The notes below the pieces were generated by a model. The model was not told the origin of the DNA and searched no databases. It was given only the letters and a program-made list of their open reading frames with translations. Shown here piece after piece: positions 47,666-60,675 of a stretch of DNA of 64,000 nt. Position 1 is the first letter of the stretch; each line of letters opens with the position of its first letter. The position numbers and the translations under genes were made by a program. The DNA comes from Polytrichum commune. Lineage: Eukaryota > Streptophyta > Polytrichopsida > Polytrichales > Polytrichaceae. The stretch covers positions 27,825,501-27,889,500 of the forward strand of contig OX485805.1 in the NCBI GenBank assembly GCA_950295325.1, given 5' to 3'.

Positions 47666-48019
47666 CTTGCTCTTGCGAAGCTCACCTAAAAGCTTTTGTG
47701 CTTTGGGGTAGTTAATTTACCCCTCCCGTATCTTGCATTACAAGTTTCCTTCGCCGGCACACATTAGCCACAAGGTTTGGATGGTTCTCATTGCTTGGAA
47801 CTCTTCCGGTCTACTTCGCGCATCCGGCACCACATTTCCACGGTCCGGTTTGTGGATCAAATCCACGTTCATAAGCGCCAAACTATCATGCCACCGCAAT
47901 GACTTGGCGCTCACTTGCGCTTGAATGTCAAAATTCTTTTAGGACACATTGTCCATATAGACCTTTGCTTTGTGCGACCCCAAATAGTGTCGCCACATCT
48001 TCAAGTAATGCACTACGGC

Positions 48020-48715
48020 AAAGAAGTTGTTTGGCATGAGTTGGTTGTCTTCTTTGACAACCATCGAGCTTCATGCTCCCATATGCAATGGCCATCCATC
48101 TTAAATCAACAATCCGCCATTGGCAAAGTCATTCACCCCCGTATGCACCTGAAAAGGTTTGTCAAGCTCCGCGAACTTGAGCACGGGCGTCTAAGAGAAC
48201 TTGCTCTCAAGCTCCCCAAAGACTTGGTGGCAAGGCTCCTCCCACTCTTGGGATAGCCAATTCTTCCACAAGTCGGATAAGGTCGGATAACCATCAAGCT
48301 TAACGCTCTCATATGCAATGGCCATCCATCTTACGTTAACCATCCGCCAATGGCAAAGTCACTCGCCCCCCCGTATGCACCTCAAAAGGTTTGTCAAGCT
48401 CCGCGAACTTGAACACGGGTGGCAAAGACAACTTTGTATTAAACTCCCCAAAAACTTGGGGACGAGGCTCATCCCACTCTTGGGATAGCCCTTTCTTTCA
48501 CAAATCGCACTAGGTTTGACAACTATTAAGCTTAATGCTCCCATATGCAATGGGCATCCATCTCGGATCAACATCCGCCAATGGTAAAATTACTCGCCCC
48601 CATATGCACCTCAAAAGGTTTGTTAAAGTCCGCGGACTTAAGCACGGGCGGCGAAGAGAACTTGTTTTTGAGCCCCCCAAAGGCTTGGTGACAAGGCTCA
48701 TCCCACTCTTGGGAT
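48020..48715 (-). repeat. Three tandem RNase H segments in element C
   Basis: Boundaries at about 48250, 48481 and 48713, marked by GGGATAGCC. HTGA-type change at the catalytic position as in A and B. Confidence 0.75.
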
Positions 48716-49589
48716 AGCCATTTTCCTCAATAAGTTGAATAAGGTCCTAGGAACCTTAGAAAACTCTCGAATGAAGTTGTGGTACTAATTGGCTAGGCCA
48801 ACAAATGACCTAAGCCCTTTTGAATGAAGGGCCAATTCTCCTTTTGGATTGCCTTGACATTCTTCATGTTCGTCCACCAACTTCCTTTGTCACCACATAC
48901 CTCAAGAACTCAATCTCTCGTTGAGCAAAGTTATTTTTCACTCCTTGGCGGCAATTTTTTTGGGCAACATATTGGTGAATACATCCTTGTATCTCACCAA
49001 CATCACACCAATGTTGTTTGGGGGAGGCCCATCTTTCCTAGCCTCCCCATACGTTCCTTGGAGTTGCTCCAATTGAACCACGACCATTATGCTTTGTATT
49101 TTTCATTTGGTCCATTAAGACCAAATTCAACTTAGGTCCTCCTACCATAGGAGTCCTTGTCAATTTGAACTTCAATTCTTTGCCATTATGACACATCATA
49201 ATGCACCGCAAGCACACCGGCTTGCACCTCACATCTATCATGTGAGTTTCAAAGAAGGCGGCCTTCACAATGACATGCATTTCATCTATTTCACTTGGTG
49301 TGAAATTTTGACAAAAATCCAATGTCCCACATTGAAAGGTTACATGCATCGCGGCCTCCTTTGTCTCATGCGGTTTGCCCTTTCCAAACCGCACCTTGGT
49401 GGGCTTGCCCGCTCTATCAATCGGCAAGCCCCAACTCCCTTGTGAGTTTTGGGCTCAAGAAGGAATGGCTTGCCTCTTTGTCAACCCATGAGACAATTCT
49501 CCCATTCATTTGAGCCTCAAGGTACAAAAGACTTGGCCTTGGCTAAAGGCTACTAGCCTAGGCCACAATGCCATCGTCTTACATTCGGT

Positions 49590-49885
49590 CCTCGGCAACT
49601 TGGCTTGGCTTGGTCCGCAAAGCCAACTTTAAACATTTCGTCCGCGGGACAAATTGGTTTGGTGCCACAAAACCAATTTCTAATAGTTTGTCCGCAAAAC
49701 AAACATGTTTTGCCTTGGTAGCACAAAGCCACCTTCCCACACTCCGTCCGCGGCACGAACACGAATTGCCTTGGTAGGACAAACCCACCTCCCAACATTC
49801 CGTCTGCGGCACAAGTATGATTTGCTTTGGAAGCATAAAGCCACCTTTCAACATTCCGTCCGCGGCACCAACATGTTTTGCCTAA
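49590..49885 (-). repeat. Minisatellite in the gag region of element C
   Basis: About five units of 50-60 bp. Each has a CCGTCCGCGGCAC-type block followed by TTGCCTTGGTAGCACAAAGCC. Elements A, B and D have a single copy of this motif at the equivalent place, so the expansion is specific to C. Confidence 0.75.
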
Positions 49886-50547
49886 GTAAAATGGACCAAA
49901 TAATTTGCACTCATTTCTTTGGGACCTACTTTGGCTAAAGCCACTTGTCGTGATGCGCCGCCAAACTTCTCTTTGGGACCATCGGCTTCAATGCTCTTGC
50001 AAACTTGATGGTCCCCACCATGTCCTCAAGAAGCCTTGGGGACTTAAACAAGGCATCCACCACCCGCTTTTAAAACCCCACCTAAAAGGATGCATTTCTT
50101 AGAAAGCTTGTCCATTTTAGGTGTATCCTTCATTTATGCGTATGAATAGCGCACATAGGCCTTAAGAGGCCCCGGGTGCCTCATTAGCACCAAATTCATT
50201 CCAACATCAATACCTTCCAAGAATTTCGTATTGGAATTTCAATCCAACATTAATGCCCTCCAAGGTTTTGGGTGCATTCGGTATTCTAGGCCCCAAATGC
50301 TTTTTTGAGGTGTGCGGGAGCCCTTTCAAAGGACTCCACCAATTTCCTTACCGAATCCACCATCATGCCCACCATTGTCATTAGAACCAATGGTATGGTC
50401 AAATTCCATTTACACATGATCTTTGTTCCAATTTGAGCCTCACAACCTTTTGGAAACCCCGGGCTAACCATAATAACCCTCACGTTTGATAGCCATGTCT
50501 CCCTCAAAGTGCTAGCTCCAATATTGGAACCCTGCTATGATACCAAA

Positions 50548-51523
50548 TGTCGCAACCCTTGCTAGCCCCCCCTTGACCATCTTGCCAATTTTCAATTCTA
50601 GCAAAGGTTACGAGTCGCTAACCCTTCGCATACCGCCATGCTAATGGTTAGCTCCTCTAACCCCGGACCATTAGTTCATAGGAGGGGAACCAACCCTCCT
50701 ACTTTGATTTCGGGACTCACCCCTTTAATCGGTAACCAATCCTTAGATGTGGACTTCCATCCATGGAAGTCCAATCTTATGTTGATCATCGCGTTGCCGG
50801 AGCAACACTACAACAACCCGAAGCATACTAGGCAACTATGGCCTCACAATGGGCCAAAGCCCATGGAGGCCGTGCCGTTCGGCCTCGGGTGGGTGAGGCC
50901 ACACCACCTCACCCATATAAGCCTCTAGGACTCTACGCGGGGCCCCTACCCCACCGTCAACCAACCTCTTGTCTCTCTACCAAGAGTTGGGGCCAAGTGG
51001 ACATTTCCCCTTAGCCGCTGGGCCTAGAAGCCCCCAGCAGCTTCAGACCATCATAACTTCCTTGTATGATGTCTGATTCCAGCAACCAACCACTCCATCT
51101 TCATCTACGCTTCACGTAGATGCCGATGGACTCCTCACTTGCCCCATTCGGGCAAGTGGTGAGGAAGTTATGCCTGTTTGAACCTTGGCAGTCCCGGGAA
51201 TCACTCCCAGGCACTGCTGTACCAGGGCGCTGTCCTGGGACAGCGCCCCACTCAAATGGCCATAACTCCTAGCTCACACCTCCGATTGAGGTGTTCTTGA
51301 GCATTCTAGAATCACGACGCCATGAGCTACGCATAGCTCATGGCCTTACCCTTGTGCCTCCTAGTCTCCGTGGGTGGGAGGCGTTCCCAACGCCCGGGGC
51401 CCTCACCCACACTAGGATCACTTGGGCCCTCTCACCAATGGCGCCACAAGTCCCGGGTGTCACTCCGGGGTCCCCCTTGTGCCCATGGTGTTTCGGGCAC
51501 TCCTTATGGAGAGGTGCGCGACA
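50548..51523 (-). repeat. Element C LTR (5' in sense)
   Basis: 976 bp, TGTCGC..GCGACA. The palindrome carries one central change (TGTCCTGGGACA), shared with D. Confidence 0.9.
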
Positions 51524-54500
51524 AAAGGGGAAAAAACGTTTGATGTTTCGGAGGTAGCTCCAGTAGTATTATTTCCTGTATCGGAGGAAGACAACGAAGT
51601 TGACAAAGGGGGTAGTGAGGTGATGTTTATCTGCAATCATAATGAAATTTTTATATGTGCAATCATAATGTTAAGTTCTATCACGGATAGTTGGAACATA
51701 TGAGACTCTCTAAATTCCCTTGTTGTGTGGGCAATGGTATCGGCTCCTTTATGTTGTGTTTTATGTTTGGTGGGGGATTGTGAATTGGGTTTGGTTTGGG
51801 TATCTGGAACAGGGAATGACGGAGACACAGGTTCAACCTGAGGCAACCTCCAGTGCCTCAACATCAGATCAAAGTGAGAAGCAGGTTTGTAAAGATTGTA
51901 ATCAATTGGTGACTTGAATGGTTTTGGGTTTAGGGTAAGGGGTCTTTCAAATGCTAACACTGTATAAGGCCAAATTCATAGCTAATGAGCACCGGACATA
52001 TACACTTAACAAATCCTTGCATTGGCGAATTCGATCAAGGCGCTGATAAAGGTGATCTTCGCGAAGCAAGAATGGACAATGAAGAACAGCAATTCGGGGA
52101 AGAGGTACGTTGTCCCACACAAAAACACCCTGAATTTTATTTTTTTGCATAGTGTTCGGAGATCCAAGATTGTGAACTGAAATAAGGTAGACACCTATAC
52201 CTGCCGAGGGAGACATTTCTGGTGAGGGGGAGGGTTGACGGTTGAGGGTGAAGGTGAGGGTTTTGTGTCGTTCTTGGAGTTCTTGAAATCTGATGTGAGG
52301 TCTAGATATGGACGTATTAAGGTCAAACTGATGTGAGGTTAGATATGTGGGTTACAAGTGTTAGGTTTTCTAAGGTTAGTTAGCTATGTTGGGTATTAGG
52401 GTAATCTGATGTAAGCGTAGAAATTTTGAAATTCCAGGGCCGAGTTTCAGTGTCTCGGTGCCGAGACACAATTTCTGGTTTTCAAACTGTAAACCCTACA
52501 ATCATATTTGATATGGAAATCTAGATTTACTTTGTATAAGGGTACTCTGATATGAGACTACACATGTGTGTTTGAAGTGAAATCTGATATGAGGTCTAGA
52601 TATGCTAGTATTAAGGTCAAACTGATGTGAGGTTAGATATGTGGGTTACAAGTGCAATCTGATGTGAGGTCTAGATATGCTAGTATTAAGGTCAAACTGA
52701 TGTGAGGTTAGATATGTGGGTTACAAGTGCAATCTGATATGAGGTTAGTTTGGACTTGTGGGTATACGAGTAATGTGATTTAATTTTCGAAATTTCTGAA
52801 ATTCCAGGACCGTGTTTGAGTGTCTCGGTGCCGAGACACAATTTTTGGTATTCAAACTGTAAACCCTACAATGATATTTGATATGGAAATCTAGATTTAT
52901 TTGGTATAAGGGTACTCTGATTTGACACCAAACATGTGTGTTTGAAGTGCAATCTGATGTGAGGTCTACATATGCTAGTATTAAGGTCAAACTGATGTGA
53001 GGTTAGATATGTGGGTTACAAGTGCAATCTGATATGAGGTTAGTTTGGACTTGTGGGTATACGAGTAATGTGATTTAATTTTCGAAATTTCTGAAATTCC
53101 AGGACCGTGTTTGAGTGTCTCGGTCCCGAGACACAATTTTTGGTATTCAAACTGTAAACCCTACAATGATATTTGATATGGAAATCTAGATTTATTTGGT
53201 ATAAGGGTACTCTGATTTGACACCAAACATGTGTGTTTGAAGTGCAATCTGATGTGAGGTCTACATATGCTAGTATTAAGGTCAAACTGATGTGAGGTTA
53301 GATATGTGGGTTACAAGTGCAATCTGATATGAGGTTAGTTTGGACTTGTGGGTATACGAGTAATGTGATTTAATTTTCGAAATTTCTGAAATTCCAGGAC
53401 CGTGTTTGAGTGTCTCAGTCCCGAGACACAATTTTTGGTATTCAAACTGTAAACCCTACAATGATATTTGATATGGAAATCTAGATTTATTTGGTATAAG
53501 GGTACTCTGATTGACACCAAAAATGTGTGTTTGAAGTGAAATTTGATGTGAGGTCTAGATATGCTAGTATTAAGGTCAAGCTGATGTGAGGTTAGATATG
53601 TGGGTTACAAGTGCAATCTGATATGAGGTTAGTTTGGATTTGTGGGTATAAGGGTAATCTGATTTAAGCTTCAAAATTTTTGAAATTCCAGGGCCGAATT
53701 TGAGTGTCTCGGTCCCGAGACACATTTTCTGGTTTTCAAACTCTACTACCTACAATCATAGTAGATATTGATATCTAGATATGCTTGTTATAAGTGTACT
53801 CTGATATGATGTTAGAAATGTTTGTTAGAAGTGTAATCTGATCTAAGGTTTGATATCTGTAAAGATAGGTAGGTTTGAAATTGAATTTTAGAGTTGATTT
53901 CTAGTTTCTCGGTCCCGAGAGACTATTTGAGACTATTAAACTCTTCCACCTCACTATGACTTTAGGGGCTATAAGTGTAATCTGATATAAGTGTAACCTG
54001 ATATAAGTGTAACCTGATATGAGTGTAATCTTATATAAGTGTAACCTGATATAAGTGTAATTTGATATATTGTAAATTTGCAATGTGAGCTAAGAGGGTG
54101 ATCCGATGTAAGGATCACTATTTCATGAGTTGAATATTTGTGCCTAGTACTAGTGTCTCGGTCCCGAGACATGTCTTTTGATGGTCAAACAATACCACAT
54201 ACACTTATAACTGATGGCAGCTGAGCTCATGTTCTCTCCTTGATTAACTAGTACATATATTTTGCAGGTAGAGAACAACGCAATGGAGGATGTTCCTGCT
54301 CTTTCTCTGTTTTCTCTAGACTATTCTGAAGAGGGTCAGGATGAGGATGAAGAGGGGCTTGGAGATAGAGATCCATATGAAGGGGATGAAGATGATATCA
54401 GGACCCGACAAAAACTTAATTATGTTGCCACGATTTCTCGACTGAGAGTCCAACCCTTGAGTTCCTCAAGGTTCCCTATTCCCTTGTGCAGAATGTTGGC

Positions 54501-54647
54501 CATGCCTATGGTGAGGCCAACTCTCCCAAGTGATCTTGCTAAATTGGAGCAGGAGTTTGTGCATGGGTATAGAGAGGGTGCCTCGGTATTTTATGTGACA
54601 ATAACAAATGAAGAAGGGAAAACACATGAGGTTACTGAGGCTGATAA
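51524..54647 (+). pseudogene. Unrecognised three-exon gene bounded by LTR elements
   Basis: Exons 51524-51619 (cut at its 5' side by element C), 51813-51884 and 54268-54647 (cut by element D). Junctions are GTGAG|GTGATG, GAACAG|GGAATG, AAGCAG|GTTTGT and TTGCAG|GTAGAG, and all are phase 0. The second exon is serine/threonine-rich. The last begins VENNAMEDVP, has an acidic stretch (EEGQDEDEEGLGDRD), then a less biased domain (LPSDLAKLEQEFVHGYREG, VFYVTITNEEGKTHEV). The family is unknown to me. Its big intron shares the repeat type of the 20770-23655 gene in the same sense, so the two may be paralogues or parts of related genes. A further exon near 52055-52104 (ending GAAGAG|GTACGT) is possible. 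Confidence 0.45.
51885..54267 (+). repeat. Intronic repeat array with GTGTCTCGG hairpins (right block)
   Basis: Hairpins GTGTCTCGG(TG/TC)CCGAGACAC occur at 52450, 52820, 53114, 53410 (one change) and 53704, with partial ones at about 53903 and 54153. From about 52745 to 53640 three nearly identical units of 295 bp follow one another. The open frames of 81 codons repeated here every 295 bp are artefacts of that repeat. From 53975 a short tract of AAGTGTAACCTGATAT monomers occurs. Confidence 0.8.
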
Positions 54648-55643
54648 TGTCGCAACCTTTGCTAGCCCTCCTTGACCATCTTGCCAATTTTCATTTCCTA
54701 GCAAAGGTTACGAGCGCTAACCATTCACATACCGCCATGCTAATGGTTAGCTCCTCTCACCCCGGACCTTATAGTTCATAGGAGGGGAACCAACCCTCCT
54801 ACTTTGCTTTCGGGATTCACCCCTTCAATCGCTAACCAACCCCTTTAATCGGTAACCAATCCTTAGATGTGGACTTCCATCCATGGAAGTCCAATCTTAT
54901 GTTGATCATCGCGTTGCCGGAGCAACACTACAACAACCCGAAGCATGCTAGGCAACTATGGCCTCACAATGGGCCAAAGCCCATGGAGGCCGTGCCGTTC
55001 GGCCTCGGGTGGGTGAGGCCACACCACCTCACCCATATAAGCCTCTAGGACTCTACGCGGGGCCCCTACCCCACCGTCAACCAACCTCTTGTCTCTCTAC
55101 CAAGAGTTGGGGCCAAGTGGACATTTCCCCTTAGCCGCTGGGCCTAGAAGCCCCCAGCAGCTTCAGACCATCATAACTTCCTTGTATGATGTCTGATTCC
55201 AGCAACCAACCACTCCATCTTCATCTACGCTTCACGTAGATGCCGATGGACTCCTCACTTGCCCCATTCGGGCAAGTGGTGAGGAAGTTATGCCTGTTTG
55301 AACCTTGGCAGTCCCGGGAATCACTCCCAGGCACTGCTGTACCAGGGCGCTGTCCTGGGACAGCGCCCCACTCAAATGGCCATAACTCCTAGCTCACACC
55401 TCCGATTGAGGTGTTCTTGAGCATTCTAGAATCACGACGCCATGAGCTACGCATAGCTCATGGCCTTACCCTTGTGCCTCCTAGTCTTCGTGGATGGGAG
55501 GCGTTCCCAACGCCCGGGGACCTCACCCACACTAGGATCACTTGGGCCCTCTCACCAACGGCGCCACAAGTCCCGGGTGTCACTCCGGGGTCCCCCTTGT
55601 GCCCATGGTGTTTCGGCCACTCCTCATGGAGAGGTGCACGACA
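54648..55643 (-). repeat. Element D LTR (3' in sense)
   Basis: 996 bp. Contains an AACCCCTTTAATCGGTAACC-type block duplicated in tandem compared with other LTRs, and ends GCACGACA (other LTRs: GCGCGACA). Confidence 0.9.
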
Positions 55644-56444
55644 CTCACCCCCACCAAACGGAGTCGATGCCCTCATCGACTATACTCGTAGTCGGCACAC
55701 CAATTCTCAAGTTGCCATCCTCTATGGTGCGGCATTGTGTTTACCTTAGGGCGCGACCCCCACAATGCATCTTCAAATTTGGCATGGTCCCAAAGGTGTC
55801 GTTCCTAGGTGGTCCGTTAGCGACCTTGGATCTCTCATCCAAGGACCTAACCTATACTAGACCCACCTACTTTGGGACTCACTTGGGTTGCCCCTCCTTT
55901 GGGGCCTCCCCCGTTAGGCTCCACTAGCCTAACATGACACATCTAGGCGAGACCTCAACGCTTCCACTAAGTTGTCTCGGTTGCAACTCCGAGATGGCTT
56001 TCCATTGTTAAGCCACGCCTCCATCGCACGGGGGTGATGCCAAGTCCCGCCCGACTCGGTTCCCACTTTGCTCTTTCGAGACATGGGTTCATGACTCCCA
56101 TGCGCCAACTCTCGTTAGCTCGCGGGTAGCACTTTTATGAGCACGCGCCATCACCTTGTCCCCGCCCGGACAAGCCCACAACTAAGAAGTTTCTTGGTTT
56201 TATCCAAGGCCCCTCCAAGCCATGGCCCCAATTACTCGGCTTACCCAACCTAGTTTGGCATGTCTATTCCCCCTCTTCCATTAACCAAGCACAAGTACAA
56301 GACTAGGACCTCATATCATACTTTTCTCTTTGCACCACTAAAGTTTGGACTTTATTCCCTCAAGCCAAAGAACAAGTGCATGTTGTGGAGCAATTAACCT
56401 CGAAGCTATGTTTGCTACTAGAGTCTCTCCCCCACTAAAGGAGA

Positions 56445-59400
56445 TTGATGTCCTCATCAATGCCTACGCTTCTTTTTATTGGAATCCTTAGCTTTAGTTT
56501 CCTCAAAGTACTTCACGAATTCCTTGTCGTTCACCATGTCTCTTGCCGCCACCCAAGCGGTTTCTTTCTCATGGTATCTTCACCATTTCACCAAGTATTT
56601 CTTTGTACTTTTTCTTTCCTTTTCACTTGGGCTTCCTACACTTGAGGATGCCCTCTTACCTCATGTTCCAAATGACGTCCACAAGGTCGGGAGGTGGCCT
56701 AATCACTTGCTTGTGATCGGGCCACAAGGTGTCGTCCTAAAATGACTTTTGTAATGAGACATGAAATGTCGGATGCACTTTGATCTCCGGCGGTAATTCC
56801 AACTTATATATGTCCTTGACCACTTGTTCCACAATGGGAAACGGAGCTCCAATTTTGGACATGAACTTTGGAGTGAGGCCTTCCGGCTAAGTGAAGTTGT
56901 TCACAATCAACAACGCCTTTTGGCCCACCTCATTCTCCACTTCGCGTCTTCCGGCATTGACTTGCACTCCGTAGCACCTTCGGGCTTTCTCTACCAACAA
57001 CTTGGTCATCTCCAAGACTTGTTCACGCTTCTTGGCCAAGTCCTCACCATCTTGGTTGAACTCTAGTGTTGAATGTGCCCCCTCGAGAGCTAGGTTAATA
57101 GGTTGGAGCGCATCCACTCCATAAGCCACCACGAAAGACCACCCCTTCGTAGCCAAGTGCGTGGCTACATTGCAATTACACTCCGCTCGACCCACATAGT
57201 CCGCCCAATCTCCTTGGTCCGCCCCCACCAAGTTCCTCAAGTATTGCTTCAAGACTCCATTCACACGCTCCGATTTCCCATTCATTTGGGAATGCAAGGT
57301 CGTGCTAAACCTTAGTTTCATTCCGACCTCCTTAGAGAAATGCATTGAAAATGCACTTGTGAACTTTGGATCTTGATCCCACACAATCACTCTTGGCAAC
57401 CCGTGGTGCCTCAACCATCCTTTGAGAAAAGGCTATGCGGTCTCCAACGCGGTGGCGGTTCCCACAATCGGCACCATGTGTGCCAACTTGGCAAACCGCT
57501 CTACCATCAACAAGATGGCATCATACCCATGTGACTCCGGCAAACTTGTGATCAAGTCCATGCACATACCATGCCATGGCGCCAACGGGATAGGCAACGG
57601 TTGCAAGAAGCCGCCTTGCTTTTGGTAAGAGGCTCGGTTCACTTGGCACTTTGATTCAAGCCTTCACAAAGTGGGCTATATCTTCCTTTATGCACCGCCA
57701 ATGGTACCTCTTTGATACCATTCTATGGCGGCTTTTTCTTTCTCCTCTATGGCCGACAATAGGACTATCATATTCCTCCTTCAAAACCGATAGCCTCAAC
57801 TTGCCTTGTGGCACAAATACCCGACTTTGTTTGCACTTGAACAATCCGTCCACCAACTTAACCTCTTTGAGCACCTTGCTCTTGCGAAGGTCACCTAAAA
57901 GCTTTTGTGCTTTGGGGTAATTAATTTACCCCTCCCGTATCTTGCATCACAAGTTTCCTTCGCCGGCACACATTAGCCACAAGGTTTGGATGGTTCTCAT
58001 TGCTTGGAACTCTTCCCGTCTACTTAGCGCATCCGGCACCACATTTCCACGGTCTGGTTTGTGGACTAAATCCACCTTCATAAGCGCCAAGCTATCATGC
58101 CAACGCAATGACTTGGCGCTCACTTGCGCTTGTATGTCAAAATACTTTTAGGACACATTGTCCTTGTAGACCTTTACTTTGTGCGACCCCAACTAGTGTC
58201 GCCACATCTTTAAGCAATGCACTACGGCAAAGAAATTCTTTGTCATGAGTTGGTTGTCTTCTTTGACAACCATCGAGCTTCATGCTCGCATATGCAATGG
58301 CCATCCAATTACACATAATCCACCATTGGCAAAGTCGCTCACCCCCGTATGCACCTCGAAAGGTTTGTCAAGCTCCGCGAACTTGAGCACGGGCGGCGAA
58401 GAGAACTTGGTGTTAAGCTCCCCAAAGACTCGTGACAAACATCATCCCACTATTGGGATAGCCATTTCTTCCACAAGTCGGACAAGGTGGGACAACCATC
58501 GAGCTTCATGCTCTCATATGCCATGGCCATCCATCTTGCCTCAACATCCGCCAATGGTAAAGTCACTCGCCCCCGTATGCACCTCAAAAGGTTTGTCAAA
58601 CTCCGCGAACTTGAGCACGGGCTGCGAAGGTCACTTGCTCTTAAGCTTCTCAAAGACTTGGTGGCAAGGCTCATCCCACTCTTGGGATAGCCATTTCTTT
58701 CACAAGTCGCACAAGGTTTGACAACCTTTAAGCTTAATGCTCCCATATGCAATGGGCATCCATCTTGGATCAACATCCGCCAATGGTAAAGTTACTCGCC
58801 CCCGTATGCACCTCAAAAGGTTTGTCAAATTTCGCAAACTTGAGCACGGGCGGCGAAGAAAACTTGGTCTTAAACTCCTTAAAAACTTGGTGGCAAAGCT
58901 CATCCCACTTTTGGGATAGCCATTTCTTGCATAAGTTGGACAAGGTCGGACAACCATCGAGATTCATGCTCTTATATGCAATGGCCATCCATTTTGCCTC
59001 AACATCCGCCAATGCTAAAGTCACTCGCCCCCGTATGCACCTCAAAAGGTTTGTCAAAGTCCGCGAACTTAAGCACGGGCGGCGAAGAGAACTTGTTTTT
59101 GAGCCCCCCAAAGGCTTGGTGACAAGGCTCATCCCACTCTTGGGATAGCCATTTTCTTCAATAAGTTGAATAAGGTCCTAGCAACCTTAGAAAACTCTCG
59201 AATGAAGTTGTGGTACTAACTGGCTAGGCCAACAAATGACCTAAGCCCTTTTGAATCAAGGGCCAATTCTCCTTTTGGATTGCCTTGACATTCTTCATGT
59301 TCGTCCACCAACTTCATTTATCACCACATACCTCAAGAGCTCAATCTCTCGTTGAGCAAAGTTATTTTTCACTTCTTGGCGGTAATTTTTTTTTTGGGCA

Positions 59401-59862
59401 ACACATTGGTGAATACATCCTTGTATTTCACCAACATCACACCAATATTATTTGGGGGAGGCCCATCTTTCCTAGCCTCCCCATACGTTCCTTGGAGTTG
59501 CTCCAATTGAACCACGACCATTATGTTTTCCTTTTTTTTATTCGGTCCATTAAGACCAAATTCAACTTAGGTCCTCCTACCATAGGAGTCATTGTTAATT
59601 TGAACTTCAATTCTTTGCCATTATGACACATCATAATGCACCGCAAGCACACCGGCTTGCACCCCACATCTATCATGTGAGTTTCAAAGAAGGCGGCCTT
59701 CACAATGACATGCATTTTATCTATTTCACCTGGTGTGAAATTTTGACAAAAATCCAATGTCCCACGTTGAAAGGTTACATGCATCGCGGCCTCCTTTATC
59801 TCATGCGGATCGCCCTTTCCAAACCGCACCTTGGTGGGCTTGGCCGCTCTACCAATCGGCAA
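56445..59862 (-). pseudogene. Element D pol remnant
   Basis: Same order as in A: PR/RT linker 59862-59521; RT reduced to its edges around a 10-T run near 59387; four RNase H units; zinc-binding region 57874-57656; integrase core 57642-57433 plus 57414-56887, split by the family's shared stop; chromodomain remnant about 56760-56445. Confidence 0.75.
58225..59145 (-). repeat. Four tandem RNase H segments in element D
   Basis: Boundaries near 58455, 58683, 58913 and 59143 (228-230 bp). The HTGAS change is present. Confidence 0.8.
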
Positions 59863-60675
59863 GCCCCAACTCCCTTATGAATTTTGGGCTCAAGAAGAAG
59901 TGGTAGCCTCTTTATCAATACATGAGACATTTCTCCCATTCATTTGAGCCTCAAGGTACAAAAGACTTGGCCTCGGCTTAAGGCTACTAGCCTTAGCCAC
60001 AATGCCATCGTCTTACATTCGGTTCGCGGCACAAGTATTATTTGGCGGGGTACCTATCTCCCCTCAACGTCCATTGTTGTAACGCACCGCCAAATTGCTT
60101 AATGGGATCATCAGCCTTGATGCTCATGGCAATTTTGATGATCCCCGCCACAACCTCAATAAACTTTGGAAATTTGAACTTGGTATTCACGACCCGCTTT
60201 TGAAACCCACCTAAAACGATGTATTTCTTAGAAAACTCGTTCATCTAAGATGTACAATTCATTTGGGTGTGAAATGCGTGCATATACGCCTTAAGAGGCC
60301 CGAACGCCTCATTTCCACCAAATTCATTCCAACATCAATACCTTCCAAGCATTTGGAATTGGAATTTCAATCCAACAATAATGCCCTCCAAGGTTTTGGG
60401 TGCTTTCGGTATTCTAGGCCCCAAATGTTTTTTGAGGTTTGCGGGAGTCCTTTTCAAAGCACTCCTCCATTTTCCTCACCGAATCCACCCTCATGCCCAC
60501 CATTACCATTAAAATCAATGGTATGGTCAAACTCCATTTGCACATGATCCTTGTTCCAATTTGAGCCTCACAACCTTTTGGAAACCCCGGGCTCACCATC
60601 ATAACCCGCATTTTTTATACCCATGTTTCCCTCAAAGTGCGAACTCAAAACTTGGAACCCTGCTCTGATACCAAG

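Larger units (their letters stand above)
46858..51523 (-). mobile_element. LTR element C, 3' truncated
   Basis: Same family, sense on the minus strand. It has the 5' LTR (50548-51523), primer site (50530-50545), gag region, PR/RT linker (49038-49427), a short T run at the RT deletion point (near 48954), three RNase H units (48020-48715) and integrase. It stops inside the integrase core, after LALEGAHSTL, at the terminus of DUF7869 transposon copy 2. The integrase remainder, chromodomain and 3' LTR are missing. The right flank is AAAGG; no partner can be checked. Confidence 0.85.

Noticed and set aside
52745-53520. Three nearly identical 61-81-codon frames on the minus strand
   Set aside because: They are the same sequence seen in three tandem 295-bp repeat units inside an intron.
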